The position numbers were made by a program, and so were the translations under genes. A stretch of DNA of 64,000 nucleotides, taken from contig NC_064046.1 in NCBI RefSeq assembly GCF_932526225.1, forward strand, positions 4,650,001 to 4,714,000, in the 5' to 3' direction. Below the pieces are notes generated by a model, which was given only the letters and a program-made list of their open reading frames with translations, searched no databases and was not told the DNA's origin. How positions within the stretch are numbered: the first letter of the stretch is position 1; each line of letters opens with the position of its first letter. Source of the stretch: Nematostella vectensis (lineage: Eukaryota > Cnidaria > Anthozoa > Actiniaria > Edwardsiidae). Positions 1-16,300 of the stretch are shown one piece after another.

Positions 1-3000
1 CCTCGCCTTGACAATGTAGCGACTGGTTATCACCAATCTTAAGCTTGCGAAGAACGGGGCAGTTCAGGGTGATACTGACTAAATCCTCACACCATGATAA
101 AGAAAGTTCCTCTAGAGTCTCGCTAGCATAGATGAAATGCTTCAGTTCGTTACACTTCGTAAGCTCTAAAGATTCAACTGAAGGTTCTATTTGTGGAAGG
201 CTTTCGATACTGCAGTTACGAATCTTTAGTTTGTCTATTTTACTCTCTCCCTTCGATTCAATTCGACCTAAAGCCACATTATCAATATCAAGAGTACGGA
301 TGTTGGTCCTTTTCAGGATGATACAGGTAGCACAGCGAGTTTGGATTAACTCGTCTATGCAGTCACTTAGAAACATCAGGTTGATTGTGTCACATCGGAG
401 ATTCACTGTACTGAGGTTTGGCATGTGACAGATATCTACCAGTTCACAGTCTCGTGCCGTCAGGGATACCTCCCTCAAAGCAATACTATCTGGGTTCAAG
501 CAGTCGCCGCTTATTTCCAGTCTTCGCAAGTGATTCCCAGATGCTTCTACATCATCCACTGCTCCAGTGATACACAACATGTTTAGGCAAGGACACGACT
601 CCTGGTTTAGACACAACCGACGAGCAAATGCTTCAATCACAAGATTTTCCAGCTTTGGGTTCTTATACAATATTGATTCAAACGTCTCCAAAGCAAAACT
701 TGTCAGTTGTCCAAGCTCAGTGACTTCTAGACTTGTCAAGTTCCCAGTCTCAAGGTAAAACGACTCTAGGTTCTCGTCAAATGAGCGCAAGGGTCCAAGG
801 CGCAGGTTGTCTAGGTTAGGGGCATAAATCTTCAGTGAATCAAGATGTAGGTCTGAGATGAAGAGCTTGCGTGCATTGGGTATGACCATGTTGATAGTCC
901 TGATGTTGCTTATATCCCAGATAACAATCTCTTGCAGTGAATCGGACTCAATGTTCACATCGTCAATAGGGGGCTGCAAGTCATCAATCTAAAAAAAAAT
1001 AAAAAAAATAAAGGTATCAGGGGCACATAAAGATCCACAAAAATGGCACCGAAAGCTGGATTTCAAGAAAGGGGAATCAACTGTCCAGTTATGGATTTTT
1101 ATATATATTTCAATATTGTTATGACCATGGCCCTGCCAAGAGCCTCCTAGCCTATTGCCAGCTACACCCTTCTTGCCTTTCATTTAAAGGCATTCATGAC
1201 CATCACAGCAGTAAGTGTTAAGTGGATAAAAAAAAATCTGCATAGATGCTTAAATGCAGAAAATATCCCCCCCTCTTGGCTTGAAGAAAAAAACATATGA
1301 CAGGGAATATATAAAAACTAAGATCTGTACATATTTTCTGTCTGGGTGTACAAGGATAAAAATACTCAGATATTGTTGCATTCCACAAAATGGGGGATAA
1401 AAGAGGGATCTCAATTAAGCAAAAGGTCCAAAGATAGAAGGCTATAATCATTATATTTATATGATTATTATAATTTTTATTATCGTGATATCTACAGCCA
1501 TTACCAGATTACCTCTATTGCTAATTCTAATCCTCTATCGGTAATTTTAATATACTGATATATTTTTTTTCTTTTAACAACAGGGAATAATGTGCCATGG
1601 GAAATATCAATACTTACGATGAGGAGGGTGAGTTCTCAATAACCATCAGAGATCTGACACAGCATTTGAACTAGCCCAATAAAATACCATCTCTTTTCTC
1701 AGGGGAGGGGAAAGGAGTAGGTAAGGGTACTGGCCTATCAGAACACCAAAAGCAGTTCTGATGACTCAAGCAAAGGCAAGTGCCACTTAAGCATCTAAGT
1801 GGAAATGCAGCTTCTATTGACGACAGTATATACCCTCCTGCAGGAGGAACAAAATTTTCCATGCCCCCCCTTACGCTCCCCCCATATTTTCGATGCCTCC
1901 CCCTCCTGATAATAGAAGAAAGAAGGAGCAAAGAAAGGAACAGCAATGCAATGTAAAGGAACGCGATCTGCAAGCTGGACAGAAAGTGGAGGGGAAGAAA
2001 TTGGCTGAAAACATTAATTCAGGAAAAAGTGAAGGCACTCAATTTCTCAAAGATGCGACTAACTCCAGGTTGCAACCTGATAATGGTTAATGCTATAGAT
2101 GACGTAAAAGTAACAAAAAGGCTTTTTGGTCTTCTCCTTGCAACAAAAATGAAGCATGAGAAAAAAGAAAAAAGAGAGAGAGAGAGGAAGACAGTGAATC
2201 AGATATGAGCGGGGATTTTGATGATGGAGAATAAGTGCTTATAGTATTAAAATGTTTTGTTTATATTTTGGATATGGGACATAAGCACTTTATAATATTA
2301 TATAGCGGAAACCATAAAAAGATGTATTTAGGGTGTATACAAGTTTGCATTGGGTAGATAAAATGTGGCTTCTGGACTACTGGATTGTGCATGCCAAATA
2401 ACTGCCCAAAAACCGAGACAAGTTAAACGAATAAGTCTGATTAGATACTTCGTCAAATTACATAGTAGAGACAACACCCAAAGGAATCAGTGACCCTCCT
2501 TTTAAAATCCAAACACTTTCAATGCCCCCACTTTAGACCTAAAAAAATTCTCGAGGACCCCCGACAGTATCCTCATGCCCCTTCCTCGGGATAATAAATT
2601 AACTTTCCCTAAGGGATAGCACTTTAGAGGTGATTCTTACCCCTAAGAGATAGGGAATTGGGTGTTGTTTAAGGAATTGTTAACCCAAGAGAAAGCAGAA
2701 TTGGAAAAAAACATTAAACACCCCCTAAAGAATAGCAGTTGGTCGAAATTTATACCCTAAGAGATAGGACAATTACTACAGTCTACTTTTCTGGAGAGTT
2801 CCCCCTCCCCCCCGGGATGCACAGCTACCACAAAAACAGTCTACTTGGCTGAAAATATTTAAAAAAAGTGCACTTGTAACTCTTGTGCACTTAGTCCCAT
2901 ATTCAACTTACAAATGTCTCCAGCTTGAATTTCTTCAATGACTTGAAATTGTCCATCAATTCTTTAAGAAATGTTCCGCTAATATGTACATCTTCAAGAC

Positions 3001-3814
3001 TTATTCCAACAACCCTATTAGCGTATTCAGATCTTGACAGGAGCAACAGAAAGAGGCCTGCATCGCATCGCCTGTAGTTACGAATGTAAGAACTGTCCAT
3101 TCCGCCATAACAGCCTCCCTCCAAACGATACTTTACTCGGAGCTCATTCAATAATGGTAGCTTTGCTAATGCCTCCGAAACTGTATCAAACGAGATGTAA
3201 AAATCACAAAGAGTCAACTTTTTGAGACTTGGGAATGTATCTCCTAGTTCTAGTAAGATTTCCTCAGGTATCCTGCACAGCTGTTTTTCTCTCGGACGAA
3301 GTCTTACTCCTCGAGCCGTGAATTCTTCCAGTTTGTTGCTATCCCCTAAAGCTGAAAGAAGCCTTTTCTCGCAAGGAAGATTCAACCTTATCACTCTGAG
3401 CGATTTCAAATCCCTCAAATAGCTGAATATCGACACTCTCTTTAAATTTTGCTCGCTTATATTCTTTGCGTTTAGTCGAAACACGAAGCGTCCGAATCGT
3501 TGAAGTATATCTGCGACTTTGAAAGCCATTTTCCGCTCATAATTCTCGTGTTCTTGTTTATCGAATAACGGCTTTGTTGATGCTGAGAGAACTAGGTTGT
3601 TTGCTGATGTAGTTGAGAGATTTTTCCATAATATTGGCGTATTATAAATAATGTCCCGCCATCGTCGACAAACAACAGCAAGCCTCAGTAGACTGTCGTC
3701 TATTGGATGCAGATAACTAAAAATCAGACCACAAATTTCATCTGGAAGCGTTAAAAATCCTGCGTTTTTTTGATCGGGCAGAAACAACAGGACCGCCATC
3801 TTGGAAATGAACAC
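1..3814 (-). CDS. F-box/leucine-rich-repeat protein, 3' end outside window
   Basis: Two exons are visible: 3814-2912 (coding start, 301 codons, phase 0 end at a GTAAGT donor) and 988-1 (after a T-rich AG acceptor), open to the window edge. Residues about 20-65 form an F-box (LPDEICGLIFSYL ... RLAVVCRRWRDIIYNTPILWKNL), the Skp1-binding module of SCF ubiquitin ligases. The rest, more than 500 residues, is a run of irregular leucine-rich repeats such as LEELSLSWCEDLVSITLNC and PVLRKLKIGDN, the usual substrate-binding partner of an F-box. The expected role, from family knowledge, is substrate adaptor of a cullin-1 E3 ligase; the substrate is unknown. The second ATG, at 3799 (AAGATGG), has a better start context than the one at 3814 and may be the true start. 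The gene is divergent from the formin gene. No break was seen. A small extra exon inside 989-2911 cannot be excluded. Confidence 0.85.
989..2911 (-). other. Intron of the F-box/LRR gene
   Basis: This 1.9-kb stretch separates the two F-box/LRR exons. It is AT-rich, with short poly-A/T and purine-rich runs (about 2160-2190). No open frame in it resembles a known domain, and no repeat array or terminal inverted repeat was recognised. Confidence 0.6.
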
Positions 3815-4180
3815 TCGTCAACAAAGGTGACAATAGTACGGTTAGAGAGGGGTGGGTAAACTCATCATCGAGAAAAAAACGAAACTCATAAATACACATA
3901 AAGGTATTTTAACTGGACGGAATGGATTTCATTTAAGCTGAAAATGTATACAAATTAATCTAAGATATTTAACTCCAAGCATAAAATAAAGCTAGTCGTG
4001 TAAAGAAGAGTGGTAAAATCTCCATCCCTTCCCATGTAACAAGGACTCTGCCCAGTCCTCTGTTAGAAATTAGACACGCGTGCAAAACGTGCAATGTACT
4101 AGTGCAGAAGAGAGAAGAGTTTGAATGAGTTTTATTTTTTAAATCTTCGCAATTATCAACTCAAGACAGAAACTCTTGTC
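3815..4180. promoter_or_regulatory. Shared head-to-head promoter interval
   Basis: The F-box gene (minus) and the formin gene (plus) start only 366 bases apart in divergent orientation, so their promoters must lie here or overlap the 5' untranslated regions. No clear TATA box was seen. The interval is short enough to act as one bidirectional promoter; that is inferred from spacing only. Confidence 0.5.
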
Positions 4181-7100
4181 ATGAGGCGTGGAGATTCTGT
4201 CGAAGACACTAGCCCTAATTCTAGGAGGAGTTCTGACGATTCCATCTCTTCCACAGCACGAAATGCTAGCCCTGGAAGCGTGAAGAAGAAAGGCTTTCTT
4301 GGCTCGCTACGTCACACGTCCAAAAAGAGCAAAAGCATCGAGCAAATAAAGGGACAACCTATATTGACAGAGGAACCAAGCCCTCGACAATGGGAGGTAT
4401 GTCCTAAAACCTACATAAGTTATCACTCTTTGGGCCTACCCAAGCAGAACGAGTGAATCATTCTCAAAAACCATTTCAAAACAATTCGATAACATTCCAC
4501 AAACTCGTTAGAGATTGACCCTACATTCACAGATATAAGATAATCGTTAAGATAAATACACTATAACTACATGGTCATTGTTTAGGGGTTTCGATAGCTT
4601 CACGTAGATGTATTTTTGCACGAGTTTCCGGTTGAAATAATAAGTTCTTGGAGAGTAATTCACGCCCCCTCTGTGATAAATCTAAATTGCTCACCAGCTA
4701 TTAGACAGTGTTCCATTTAATTTCATAATTAATTTTATCTATTTAGAGGTTTTCCTTATGTTTATTAGTCACATTCCTGTTTGCACACATATTCTTACCT
4801 TTAAATCTAAGTAAGGGTTAGATAATAGCTGCGAGTGTTCCTTTGGATTTAAGTCACGAATAAACAACATTTTTTTTGTAAGTGCCCTAAATCCCATAGA
4901 ACACGAGCGGTCATTGTTTAAGTTTCTTAGAAAAAGTACACTGTCACAAGACAATTAGAAATGTTTGTATTCTAGATGTCACTGGCAAATCAGCGTCATT
5001 TAATATAAAACAATTAAAATATGGAAGGTAATTGTATTGTTGTCAACAGGTTATCAAAACCATGTAGTCAATGCTGATGGGTTAATTGCGTGCAAACAAA
5101 ACTAGGTTCCTTGCTATGTTGAAATTCTAGTCATACCTGCAAGACTTGAGGCAAAGGGTATGCATTTTTTTTTAAAAAGTAAGAATAGACAAGCAGGAAC
5201 AAATCTTCCATCAAACAAAAAAAAAAAAGAAAAAGTATTCTCTGCTCTTTTATTTCAAAAGCTTCATTTAGCTGGTAACGTTTTTCAGAATTTTCTAAAA
5301 AGCCTGTCAATTCACCTAAACAAATAACACAAGACTTTCACCTTGATACTGGTTATTCTATTTAGCAGCTGTTGGCATTGTCGTTTTAGGGGGCTTATTG
5401 CTGTTGTGTGACATTAACATTTGAGGGAAATTTAGCAGTTGTGTGACATTATCATTTCCTTTTGAGGGTCTTTTAGCAGATGCGTGACAATGTCATTCAG
5501 GGAACTTAAGCAGTTGTGTGACATTATCCTTTGAGGGTCTTTTTGCAGTTGTGTGACATGGTCATTCAAAACGTTAGCAGTTGTGTGACATTATCCTTTG
5601 AGGGTCTTTTAGCAGTTGTGTGACACTAATTGAGTCGCTTATCATCTGGTGATCTCCTCTTGACCCTGGCTCCTTTTGGGACAGGAAGTAGTGTTGGGTT
5701 TCACACCCTGTGCTCCCTAGGGTCTGGTACATGCACATCCAACACTAGAATATCATTAAAACCAAGAAATTCCCAAGCTCAGGAGAAAAAGCCATGTCTT
5801 TTCAGTCAAAATTTTATTCTATTCATGATGAGGCATGTATAGGCTTGCATCTTGAAGTGACACATCATCTTTAGAGCAGCAATTTGATAGTGTTTGTCAT
5901 AAACATTTTGCTTATGGTATGACTTGTTGTATATCTTTATAGGAGCAGAAGGAAGGAGATGCAGAGAGAATCAAGATCCTAAACTTAGTCAAGGTAAACA
6001 GAATCTATTTATGCCATTTAATCTGCCGTTTACAAGTGGCTTACTTTGATATTTGTAATTTATGCTGTGATAATCAAAATAATTACAGCAAACTTCTTGT
6101 CAAGGCATGTTTGATGATAAGATTACAACCTTATCTCTTAATTGATCACCTTACTGTTTGCCACCACACTGTTTGCAGCATTTTAGAGGGGCTTTACAAT
6201 GGCTTTTTCTTCATGTTTTTCTTTTAAATCTCCCAAGGATGGCAAGCTAACAATAGAGGAAGCAATGCAGCATGCAGAAGAGATGGGATTGGGAGCTCCT
6301 TCCAGCTTTGATGACAGCATCTCCAATGATGCAGAGGAAAAAATCTTTAATTTTGGTGTCTACAAATACAACAGACATAGAACCTCATGCTCAAGGAGAA
6401 TTCTCCAAGTATGTAATGCTTAAAGTTTGCAATTAGTTTACTTGCAGGAATTTCATTGTGACAGTTTTCATAGTTGTCTCGCACATACATGTTTTGTAAA
6501 CTCTTATTCAATGTGATTGACCATTTTGTGTCTGCCTAGGTGTTACTTTTATAATTAAATGTTTGTAAATGTATTCCACTCTTAAAGACATATTTATTTA
6601 TCACAAATACTTGAGACTGTTCATCCTAGGTTTTAAGGAAGCATATTGTCCTAAGATATCATGTCTATTGGGGTACCAGAATTTCTTTTTCTTAATATCA
6701 TTTTGTACAGCAATTACAATATCTGTTATTACAATATATTGAAATTTTCTTGCCAAATTTAAAGGCACCTTCAATTTTTAAGATTTTGAATACTGATTTT
6801 TTTATTCGGATAGTCATGCTCTCAAGATTTATCATTAGATAAACACTGCACATGCCATAGTAATGTTTTTATTGACCTATTTTCCAACAGTTTGACTTCC
6901 AAGAGAAAGTCTTGTGCACAATCCAAAAAGGTGCAAGAGGCAAGAAATTCTGCTTCTCCCAGATCAGAGGATTTGACAGTGAGGTATGCCCATAGCATAA
7001 ATTTACATTTTTTGAAATATTAAAAAACATCTTAAAGTACCTATTCCTTAGAAGAAGTCCCTACCAATAAATGTTTAATCCTGCTTCACTTTTACAGAAA

Positions 7101-7317
7101 AGTCATTATAATCTCTAAATCGTACTGTTATCTGCTTGGTTATTCTTAGGTTAGTGTGCAATTCTTCATGCCTCTTTCCTCCATCATATGTACTCCCCTA
7201 GGCTGTGGTCATTTTTTACTGTTTGGTAATTTGTAGGACGGTGTACGATTCTTCATCTATATCGAGGATCATCATGACTATGAACTTGACGCTGATACAA
7301 CAGAAGAAAAGAACAAG
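4181..7317 (+). CDS. Formin exons 1-5: N-terminus and first PH-like module
   Basis: Exons are 4181-4396, 5943-5993, 6238-6408, 6891-6983 and 7237-7317, all ending in phase 0. Exon 1 is Ser/Lys-rich ([16 protein letters not shown]). Exon 3 opens with a helix-like segment ([18 protein letters not shown]). Exons 3-6 then read as alternating strands ending in a helix ([59 protein letters not shown]). That pattern suggests a divergent PH-like fold, possibly with a regulatory, GTPase- or lipid-binding role. The fold assignment is inference and needs structure prediction. Confidence 0.75.
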
Positions 7318-10300
7318 GTATGATGTCATCACCATTACCATCACTGTTACCATCATCAACCTCATTATCATCATCATAATTATCATCATTAGCAACATCA
7401 TTCTGACATGTAGCTAGAGGTGGGGGAGGGAGGCATGGGACCTCCCTTGGCTGCTTAAAGAATTTCGATCAGCCTCGCCTTGCTATTTTTTACATTTGAA
7501 AAAACAACAATCTTTTTTGCAAGAAAACTTCTAATCAATCATTCACCAAGGTTCTACACCATGTCCCTAATGCCATCAACCACATCTACCATGTTACCAA
7601 CACCATCAGCAACATCTAACATGTCACCAACACCATCATCTACATCTACCATGTCACCAACACCATCATCTACATCTATCATGTCACCAACACCATCAAC
7701 CACATCTACCCTATCACCAACACCATCAACCACATCTAACATGTTACCAACACCATCATCCACATCTACCATGTCACCAACACCATCATCTACATATACC
7801 ATGTCACCAACACCATCATCTACATCTACCATGTCACCAACACCATCAACCACATCTACCGTATCACCAACACCATCAACCACATCTACCATGTCACCAA
7901 CACCATCATCCACATCTACCATGTTACCAACTGCATCAACCACATCTACCATGTCACCAACACCATCATCCACATCTACCGTGTAACCAACTGCATCATT
8001 CACATCTACCATGTTACCAACACCATCAACCACATCTACCATGTCACCAACACCATCAACCACATCTACCATGTCACCAATGGCATCAACCACATCTACC
8101 ATGTCACCAACACCATCATCCACATCTACCATGTTACCAACACCATCAACCACATCTACCATGTCACCAACACCATCAACCACATCTACCATGTTACCAA
8201 CACCATCAACCACATCTACCATGTTATCAACCGCATCAACCACATCTACCATGTCACCAACACCATCATCTACATCTACCGTGTCACCAACACCATCAAC
8301 CACATCTACCATGTCACCAACACTATCATCCACATCTACCGTGTCACCAACACCATCATCCACATCTACCATGTTACCAGCCACATCAACCACATCTACC
8401 ATGTCACCAACACCACCAACCACATCTACCATGTCACCAACACCATCAACCACATCTACCATGTCACCAACACAATCAACCACATCTACCATGTCACCAA
8501 CACCATCAACCACATCTACCATGTCACCAACACCATCAGCCACATTTACCAGGTTACCAACACCATCAACCACATCTACCATGTTACCAACACCATCAAC
8601 CACATCTACCATGTCACCAACACCATCAACCACATCTACCATGTCACCAAAACCATCATCCACATTTATCATGTTACCAACACCATCAGCAACATCTACC
8701 ATGTCATCAACACCATCAGCCACATCTACCATGTCACCAACACCATCATCCACATCTACCATGTTACCAACACCATCAACCACATCTACCATGTCACCAA
8801 CACCATCAACCACATCTACCATGTTACCAACACCATCAACCACATCTACCATGTTATCAACCGCATCAACCACATCTACCATGTCACCAACACCATCATC
8901 TACATCTACCGTGTCACCAACACCATCAACCACATCTACCATGTCACCAACACTATCATCCACATCTACCGTGTCACCAACACCATCATCCACATCTACC
9001 ATGTTACCAGCCACATCAACCACATCTACCATGTCACCAACACCACCAACCACATCTACCATGTCACCAACACCATCAACCACATCTACCATGTCACCAA
9101 CACAATCAACCACATCTACCATGTCACCAACACCATCAGCCACATCTACCATGTCACCAACACCATCAGCCACATTTACCAGGTTACCAACACCATCAAC
9201 CACATCTACCATGTTACCAACACCATCAACCACATCTACCATGTCACCAACACCATCAACCACATCTACCATGTCACCAAAACCATCATCCACATTTATC
9301 ATGTTACCAACACCATCAGCAACATCTACCATGTCATCAACACCATCAGCCACATCTACCATGTCACCAACATCATCATCCACATCTACCATGTCACCAA
9401 CACCATCAGCCACATCTACAATGTCACCAACACCATCAACCACATCTACCATGTCACCAACGCCATCAACCACATCTACCATGTCACCAACACCATCAGC
9501 CACAACTACCATGTCACCAACACCATCAGCCACATCTACCATGTCACCAACACCATCAGCCACATCTACAATGTTACCAACACCATCAACCACATCTACC
9601 ATGTCACCAGCACCATCAGCCACATCTACCGTGTTACCAACACCATCAGCCACATCTACCATGTTACCAACACCATCATTCACATCTACAATGTCACCAA
9701 CACCATCAACCACATCTACCATGTCACCAACGCCATCAACCACATCTACCATGTCACCAACACCATCAGCCACAACTACCATGTCACCAACACCATCAAC
9801 CACATCTACCATGTCACCAACACCATTAACCACATCTACCATGTCACCAACACCATCAGCCACATTTACCAGGTTACCAACACCATCAACCACATCTACC
9901 ATGTTACCAACACCATCAACCACATCTACCATGTCACCAACACCATCAACCACATCTACCATGTCACCAACACCATCATCCACATTTATCATGTTACCAA
10001 CACCATCAGCCACATCTACCATGTCACCAACATCATCATCCACATCTACCATGTCACCAACACCATCAGCCACATCTACAATGTCACCAACACCATCAAC
10101 CAAATCTACCATGTCACCAACACCATCATCCACATCTACCATGTTACCAACACCATCAACCACATCTACCATGTCACCAACACCATCAGCCACATCTACC
10201 ATGTCACCAACACCATCAACCCTTATCTACCATGTTACCAACCTCATCAACCACATCTACCATGTCACCAACACCATCATCTACATCTACCGTGTCACCA

Positions 10301-13300
10301 GCACCATCATCCACATCTACCATGTTACCAGCCACATCAACCACATCTACCATGTCACCAACACCATCATCCACATCTACCATGTCACCAACACCATCAA
10401 CCACATATACCATGTCACCAACACCATCAGCCACATCTACCATGTTACCAGCACCATCAACCACATCTACCATGTCACCAACACCATCACTCACATCTAC
10501 CATGTCACCAACACCATCATCCACATCTACCAGGTTACCAACACCATCAACCACATCTACCATGTTACCAATACCACCAACCACATCTACCATGTCACCA
10601 ACACCATCAACCACATCTACCATGTCACCAACGCATTCAACCACATCTACCATGTCACCAACACCATCAACCACATCTACCATGTCACCAACACCATCAA
10701 CCACATCTACCATGTCACCAACACCATCAACCACATCTACCATGTCACCAACACCATCAACCACATCTACCAAGTTACCAACCACATCTACCATGTTACC
10801 AACACCATCATCCACATCTACCATGTTACCAACACCATCACTCGCATCTACCATGTCACCAACACCATCAGCCACATCTACCATGTTACCAACACCATCA
10901 GCCACATCTACCATGTCACCAACACCATCAGCCACATCTACCATGTCACCAACACCATCAGCCACATCTACAATGTTACCAACACCATCAACCACATCTA
11001 CCATGTCACCAGCACCATCAGCCACATCTACCGTGTTACCAACACCATCAGCCACATCTACCATGTTACCAACACCATCATTCACATCTACAATGTCACC
11101 AACACCATCAACCACATCTACCATGTCACCAACGCCATCAACCACATCTACCATGTCACCAACACCATCAGCCACAACTACCATGTCACCAACACCATCA
11201 GCCACAACTACCATGTCACCAACACCATCAGCCACAACTACCATGTCACCAACACCATCATCCACATCTACCATGTCACCAGCACCATCAGCCACATCTA
11301 CCATGTTACCAACACCATCAGCAACATCTACCATGTTACCAACACCATCAGCAACATCTACCATGTTACCAACACCATCAACCACATCTACCATGTTACC
11401 AACACCATCAACCACATCTACCATGTCACCAACACCATCAGCCACATCTACCATGCCACCAACACCATCAACCACATATACAATGTTACCAACCGCATCA
11501 ACCACATCTACCATGTTACCAACACCATCAACCACATCTACCATGTCACCAACACCATCAACCACATCTACCATGTTACCAACACCATCATCCACATCTA
11601 CCATGTCACCAGCACCATCAGCCACATCTACCATGTCACCAACACCATCAACCACATCTACCATGTCACCAACACCATTAACCACATCTACCATGTCACC
11701 AACACCATCAGCCACATTTACCAGGTTACCAACACCATCAACCACATCTACCATGTTACCAACACCATCAACCACATCTACCATGTCACCAACACCATCA
11801 ACCACATCTACCATGTCACCAACACCATCATCCACATTTATCATGTTACCAACACCATCAGCCACATCTACCATGTCACCAACATCATCATCCACATCTA
11901 CCATGTCACCAACACCATCAGCCACATCTACAATGTCACCAACACCATCAACCACATCTACCATGTCACCAACACCATCATCCACATCTACCATGTTACC
12001 AACACCATCAACCACATCTACCATGTCACCAACACCATCAGCCACATCTACCATGTCACCAACACCATCAACCCTTATCTACCATGTTACCAACCTCATC
12101 AACCACATCTACCATGTCACCAACACCATCATCTACATCTACCGTGTCACCAGCACCATCATCCACATCTACCATGTTACCAGCCACATCAACCACATCT
12201 ACCATGTCACCAACACCATCATCCACATCTACCATGTCACCAACACCATCAACCACATATACCATGTCACCAACACCATCAGCCACATCTACCATGTTAC
12301 CAGCACCATCAACCACATCTACCATGTCACCAACACCATCAACCACATATACCATGTCACCAACACCATCATCCACATCTACCAGGTTACCAACACCATC
12401 AACCACATCTACCATGTTACCAATACCACCAACCACATCTACCATGTCACCAACACCATCAACCACATCTACCATGTCACCAACGCATTCAACCACATCT
12501 ACCATGTCACCAACACCATCAACCACATCTACCATGTCACCAACACCATCAACCACATCTACCATGTCACCAACACCATCAACCACATCTACCATGTCAC
12601 CAACACCATCAACCACATCTACCAAGTTACCAACCACATCTACCATGTTACCAACACCATCATCCACATCTACCATGTTACCAACACCATCACTCGCATC
12701 TACCATGTCACCAACACCATCAGCCACATCTACCATGTTACCAACACCATCAGCCACATCTACCATGTCACCAACACCATCAACCACATCTACCATGTCA
12801 CCAACGCCATCAACCACATCTACCATGTCACCAACACCATCAGCCACAACTACCATGTCACCAACACCATCAGCCACATCTACCATGTCACCAACACCAT
12901 CAGCCACATCTACAATGTTACCAACACCATCAACCACATCTACCATGTCACCAGCACCATCAGCCACATCTACCGTGTTACCAACACCATCAGCCACATC
13001 TACCATGTTACCAACACCATCATTCACATCTACAATGTCACCAACACCATCAACCACATCTACCATGTCACCAACGCCATCAACCACATCTACCATGTCA
13101 CCAACACCATCAGCCACAACTACCATGTCACCAACACCATCAGCCACAACTACCATGTCACCAACACCATCAGCCACAACTACCATGTCACCAACACCAT
13201 CATCCACATCTACCATGTCACCAGCACCATCAGCCACATCTACCATGTTACCAACACCATCAGCAACATCTACCATGTTACCAACACCATCAGCAACATC

Positions 13301-16300
13301 TACCATGTTACCAACACCATCAACCACATCTACCATGTTACCAACACCATCAACCACATCTACCATGTCACCAACACCATCAGCCACATCTACCATGCCA
13401 CCAACACCATCAACCACATATACAATGTTACCAACCGCATCAACCACATCTACCATGTTACCAACACCATCAACCACATCTACCATGTCACCAACACCAT
13501 CAACCACATCTACCATGTTACCAACACCATCATCCACATCTACCATGTCACCAGCACCATCAGCCACATCTACCATGTCACCAACACCATCAACCACATC
13601 TACCATGTCACCAACGCATTCAACCACATCTACCATGTCACCAACACCATCAACCACATCTACCATGTCACCAACACCATCAACCACATCTACCATGTCA
13701 CCAACACCATCAACCACATCTACCATGTCACCAACACCATCAACCACATCTACCAAGTTACCAACCACATCTACCATGTTACCAACACCATCATCCACAT
13801 CTACCATGTTACCAACACCATCACTCGCATCTACCATTTCACCAACACCATCAGCCACATCTACCATGTTACCAACACCATCAGCCACATCTACCATGTC
13901 ACCAACACCATCAGCCACATCTACCATGTCACCAACGCCATCAACCACATCTACCATGTCACCAACACCATCAGCCACAACTACCATGTCACCAACACCA
14001 TCAGCCACATCTACCATGTCACCAACACCATCAGCCACATCTACAATGTTACCAACACCATCAACCACATCTACCATGTCACCAGCACCATCAGCCACAT
14101 CTACCGTGTTACCAACACCATCAGCCACATCTACCATGTTACCAACACCATCATTCACATCTACAATGTCACCAACACCATCAACCACATCTACCATGTC
14201 ACCAACGCCATCAACCACATCTACCATGTCACCAACACCATCAGCCACAACTACCATGTCACCAACACCATCAGCCACAACTACCATGCCACCAACACCA
14301 TCAGCCACAACTACCATGTCACCAACACCATCATCCACATCTACCATGTCACCAGCACCATAAGCCACATCTACCATGTTACCAACACCATCAGCAACAT
14401 CTACCATGTTACCAACACCATCAGCAACATCTACCATGTTACCAACACCATCAACCACATCTACCATGTTACCAACACCATCAACCACATCTACCATGTC
14501 ACCAACACCATCAGCCACATCTACCATGCCACCAACACCATCAACCACATATACAATGTTACCAACCGCATCAACCACATCTACCATGTTACCAACACCA
14601 TCAACCACATCTACCATGTCACCAACACCATCAACCACATCTACCATGTTACCAACACCATCATCCACATCTACCATGTCACCAGCACCATCAGCCACAT
14701 CTACCATGTCACCAACACCATCAACCACATCTACCATGTCACCAACACCATTAACCACATCTACCATGTCACCAACACCATCAGCCACATTTACCAGGTT
14801 ACCAACACCATCAACCACATCTACCATGTTACCAACACCATCAACCACATCTACCATGTCACCAACACCATCAACCACATCTACCATGTCACCAACACCA
14901 TCATCCACATTTATCATGTTACCAACACCATCAGCCACATCTACCATGTCACCAACATCATCATCCACATCTACCATGTCACCAACACCATCAGCCACAT
15001 CTACAATGTCACCAACACCATCAACCACATCTACCATGTCACCAACACCATCATCCACATCTACCATGTTACCAACACCATCAACCACATCTACCATGTC
15101 ACCAACACCATCAGCCACATCTACCATGTCACCAACACCATCAACCCTTATCTACCATGTTACCAACCTCATCAACCACATCTACCATGTCACCAACACC
15201 ATCATCTACATCTACCGTGTCACCAGCACCATCATCCACATCTACCATGTTACCAGCCACATCAACCACATCTACCATGTCACCAACACCATCATCCACA
15301 TCTACCATGTCACCAACACCATCAACCACATATACCATGTCACCAACACCATCAGCCACACCTACCATGTTACCAGCACCATCAACCACATCTACCATGT
15401 CACCAACACCATCACTCACATCTACCATGTCACCAACACCATCATCCACATCTACCAGGTTACCAACACCATCAACCACATCTACCATGTTACCAATACC
15501 ACCAACCACATCTACCATGTCACCAACACCATCAACCACATCTACCATGTCACCAACGCATTCAACCACATCTACCATGTCACCAACACCATCAACCACA
15601 TCTACCATGTCACCAACACCATCAACCACATCTACCATGTCACCAACACCATCAACCACATCTACCATGTCACCAACACCATCAACCACATCTACCAAGT
15701 TACCAACCACATCTACCATGTTACCAACACCATCATCCACATCTACCATGTTACCAACACCATCACTCGCATCTACCATGTCACCAACACCATCAGCCAC
15801 ATCTACCATGTTACCAACACCATCAGCCACATCTACCATGTCACCAACACCATCAGCCACATCTACCATGTCACCAAAACTATCAACCATTATGTTACCA
15901 ACTGCATCAACTACATTTACCATGTCACCAACACCATCAAACACATCTACCATGTTACCAACGACATCAACCACATCTACCATGCCACCAACACAATCAA
16001 CCACATCTACCATGTCACCAACACTATCAGCCACATCTACCATGTCACCAACACCATCAACCACATCTACCATGTCACCAACACCATCAGCCACATCTAC
16101 CGTGTCACCAACACCATCAACCACATCTACCATGTCGCCAACACCATCAGCCACATCTACAATGTCACCAACACCATTAACCACATCTACCATGTCACCA
16201 ATGCCATTAACCACATCTACCATGTCACCAACACCATCAGCCACAACTACCATGTCACCAACACCATCAACCACATCTACCATGTCACCAACACCATCAG

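Noticed and set aside
1671-2090. Short frames on both strands between the F-box exons (Leu-rich and Lys/Glu-rich)
   Set aside because: They overlap each other, lack splice support and domain resemblance, and look like low-complexity intron sequence.
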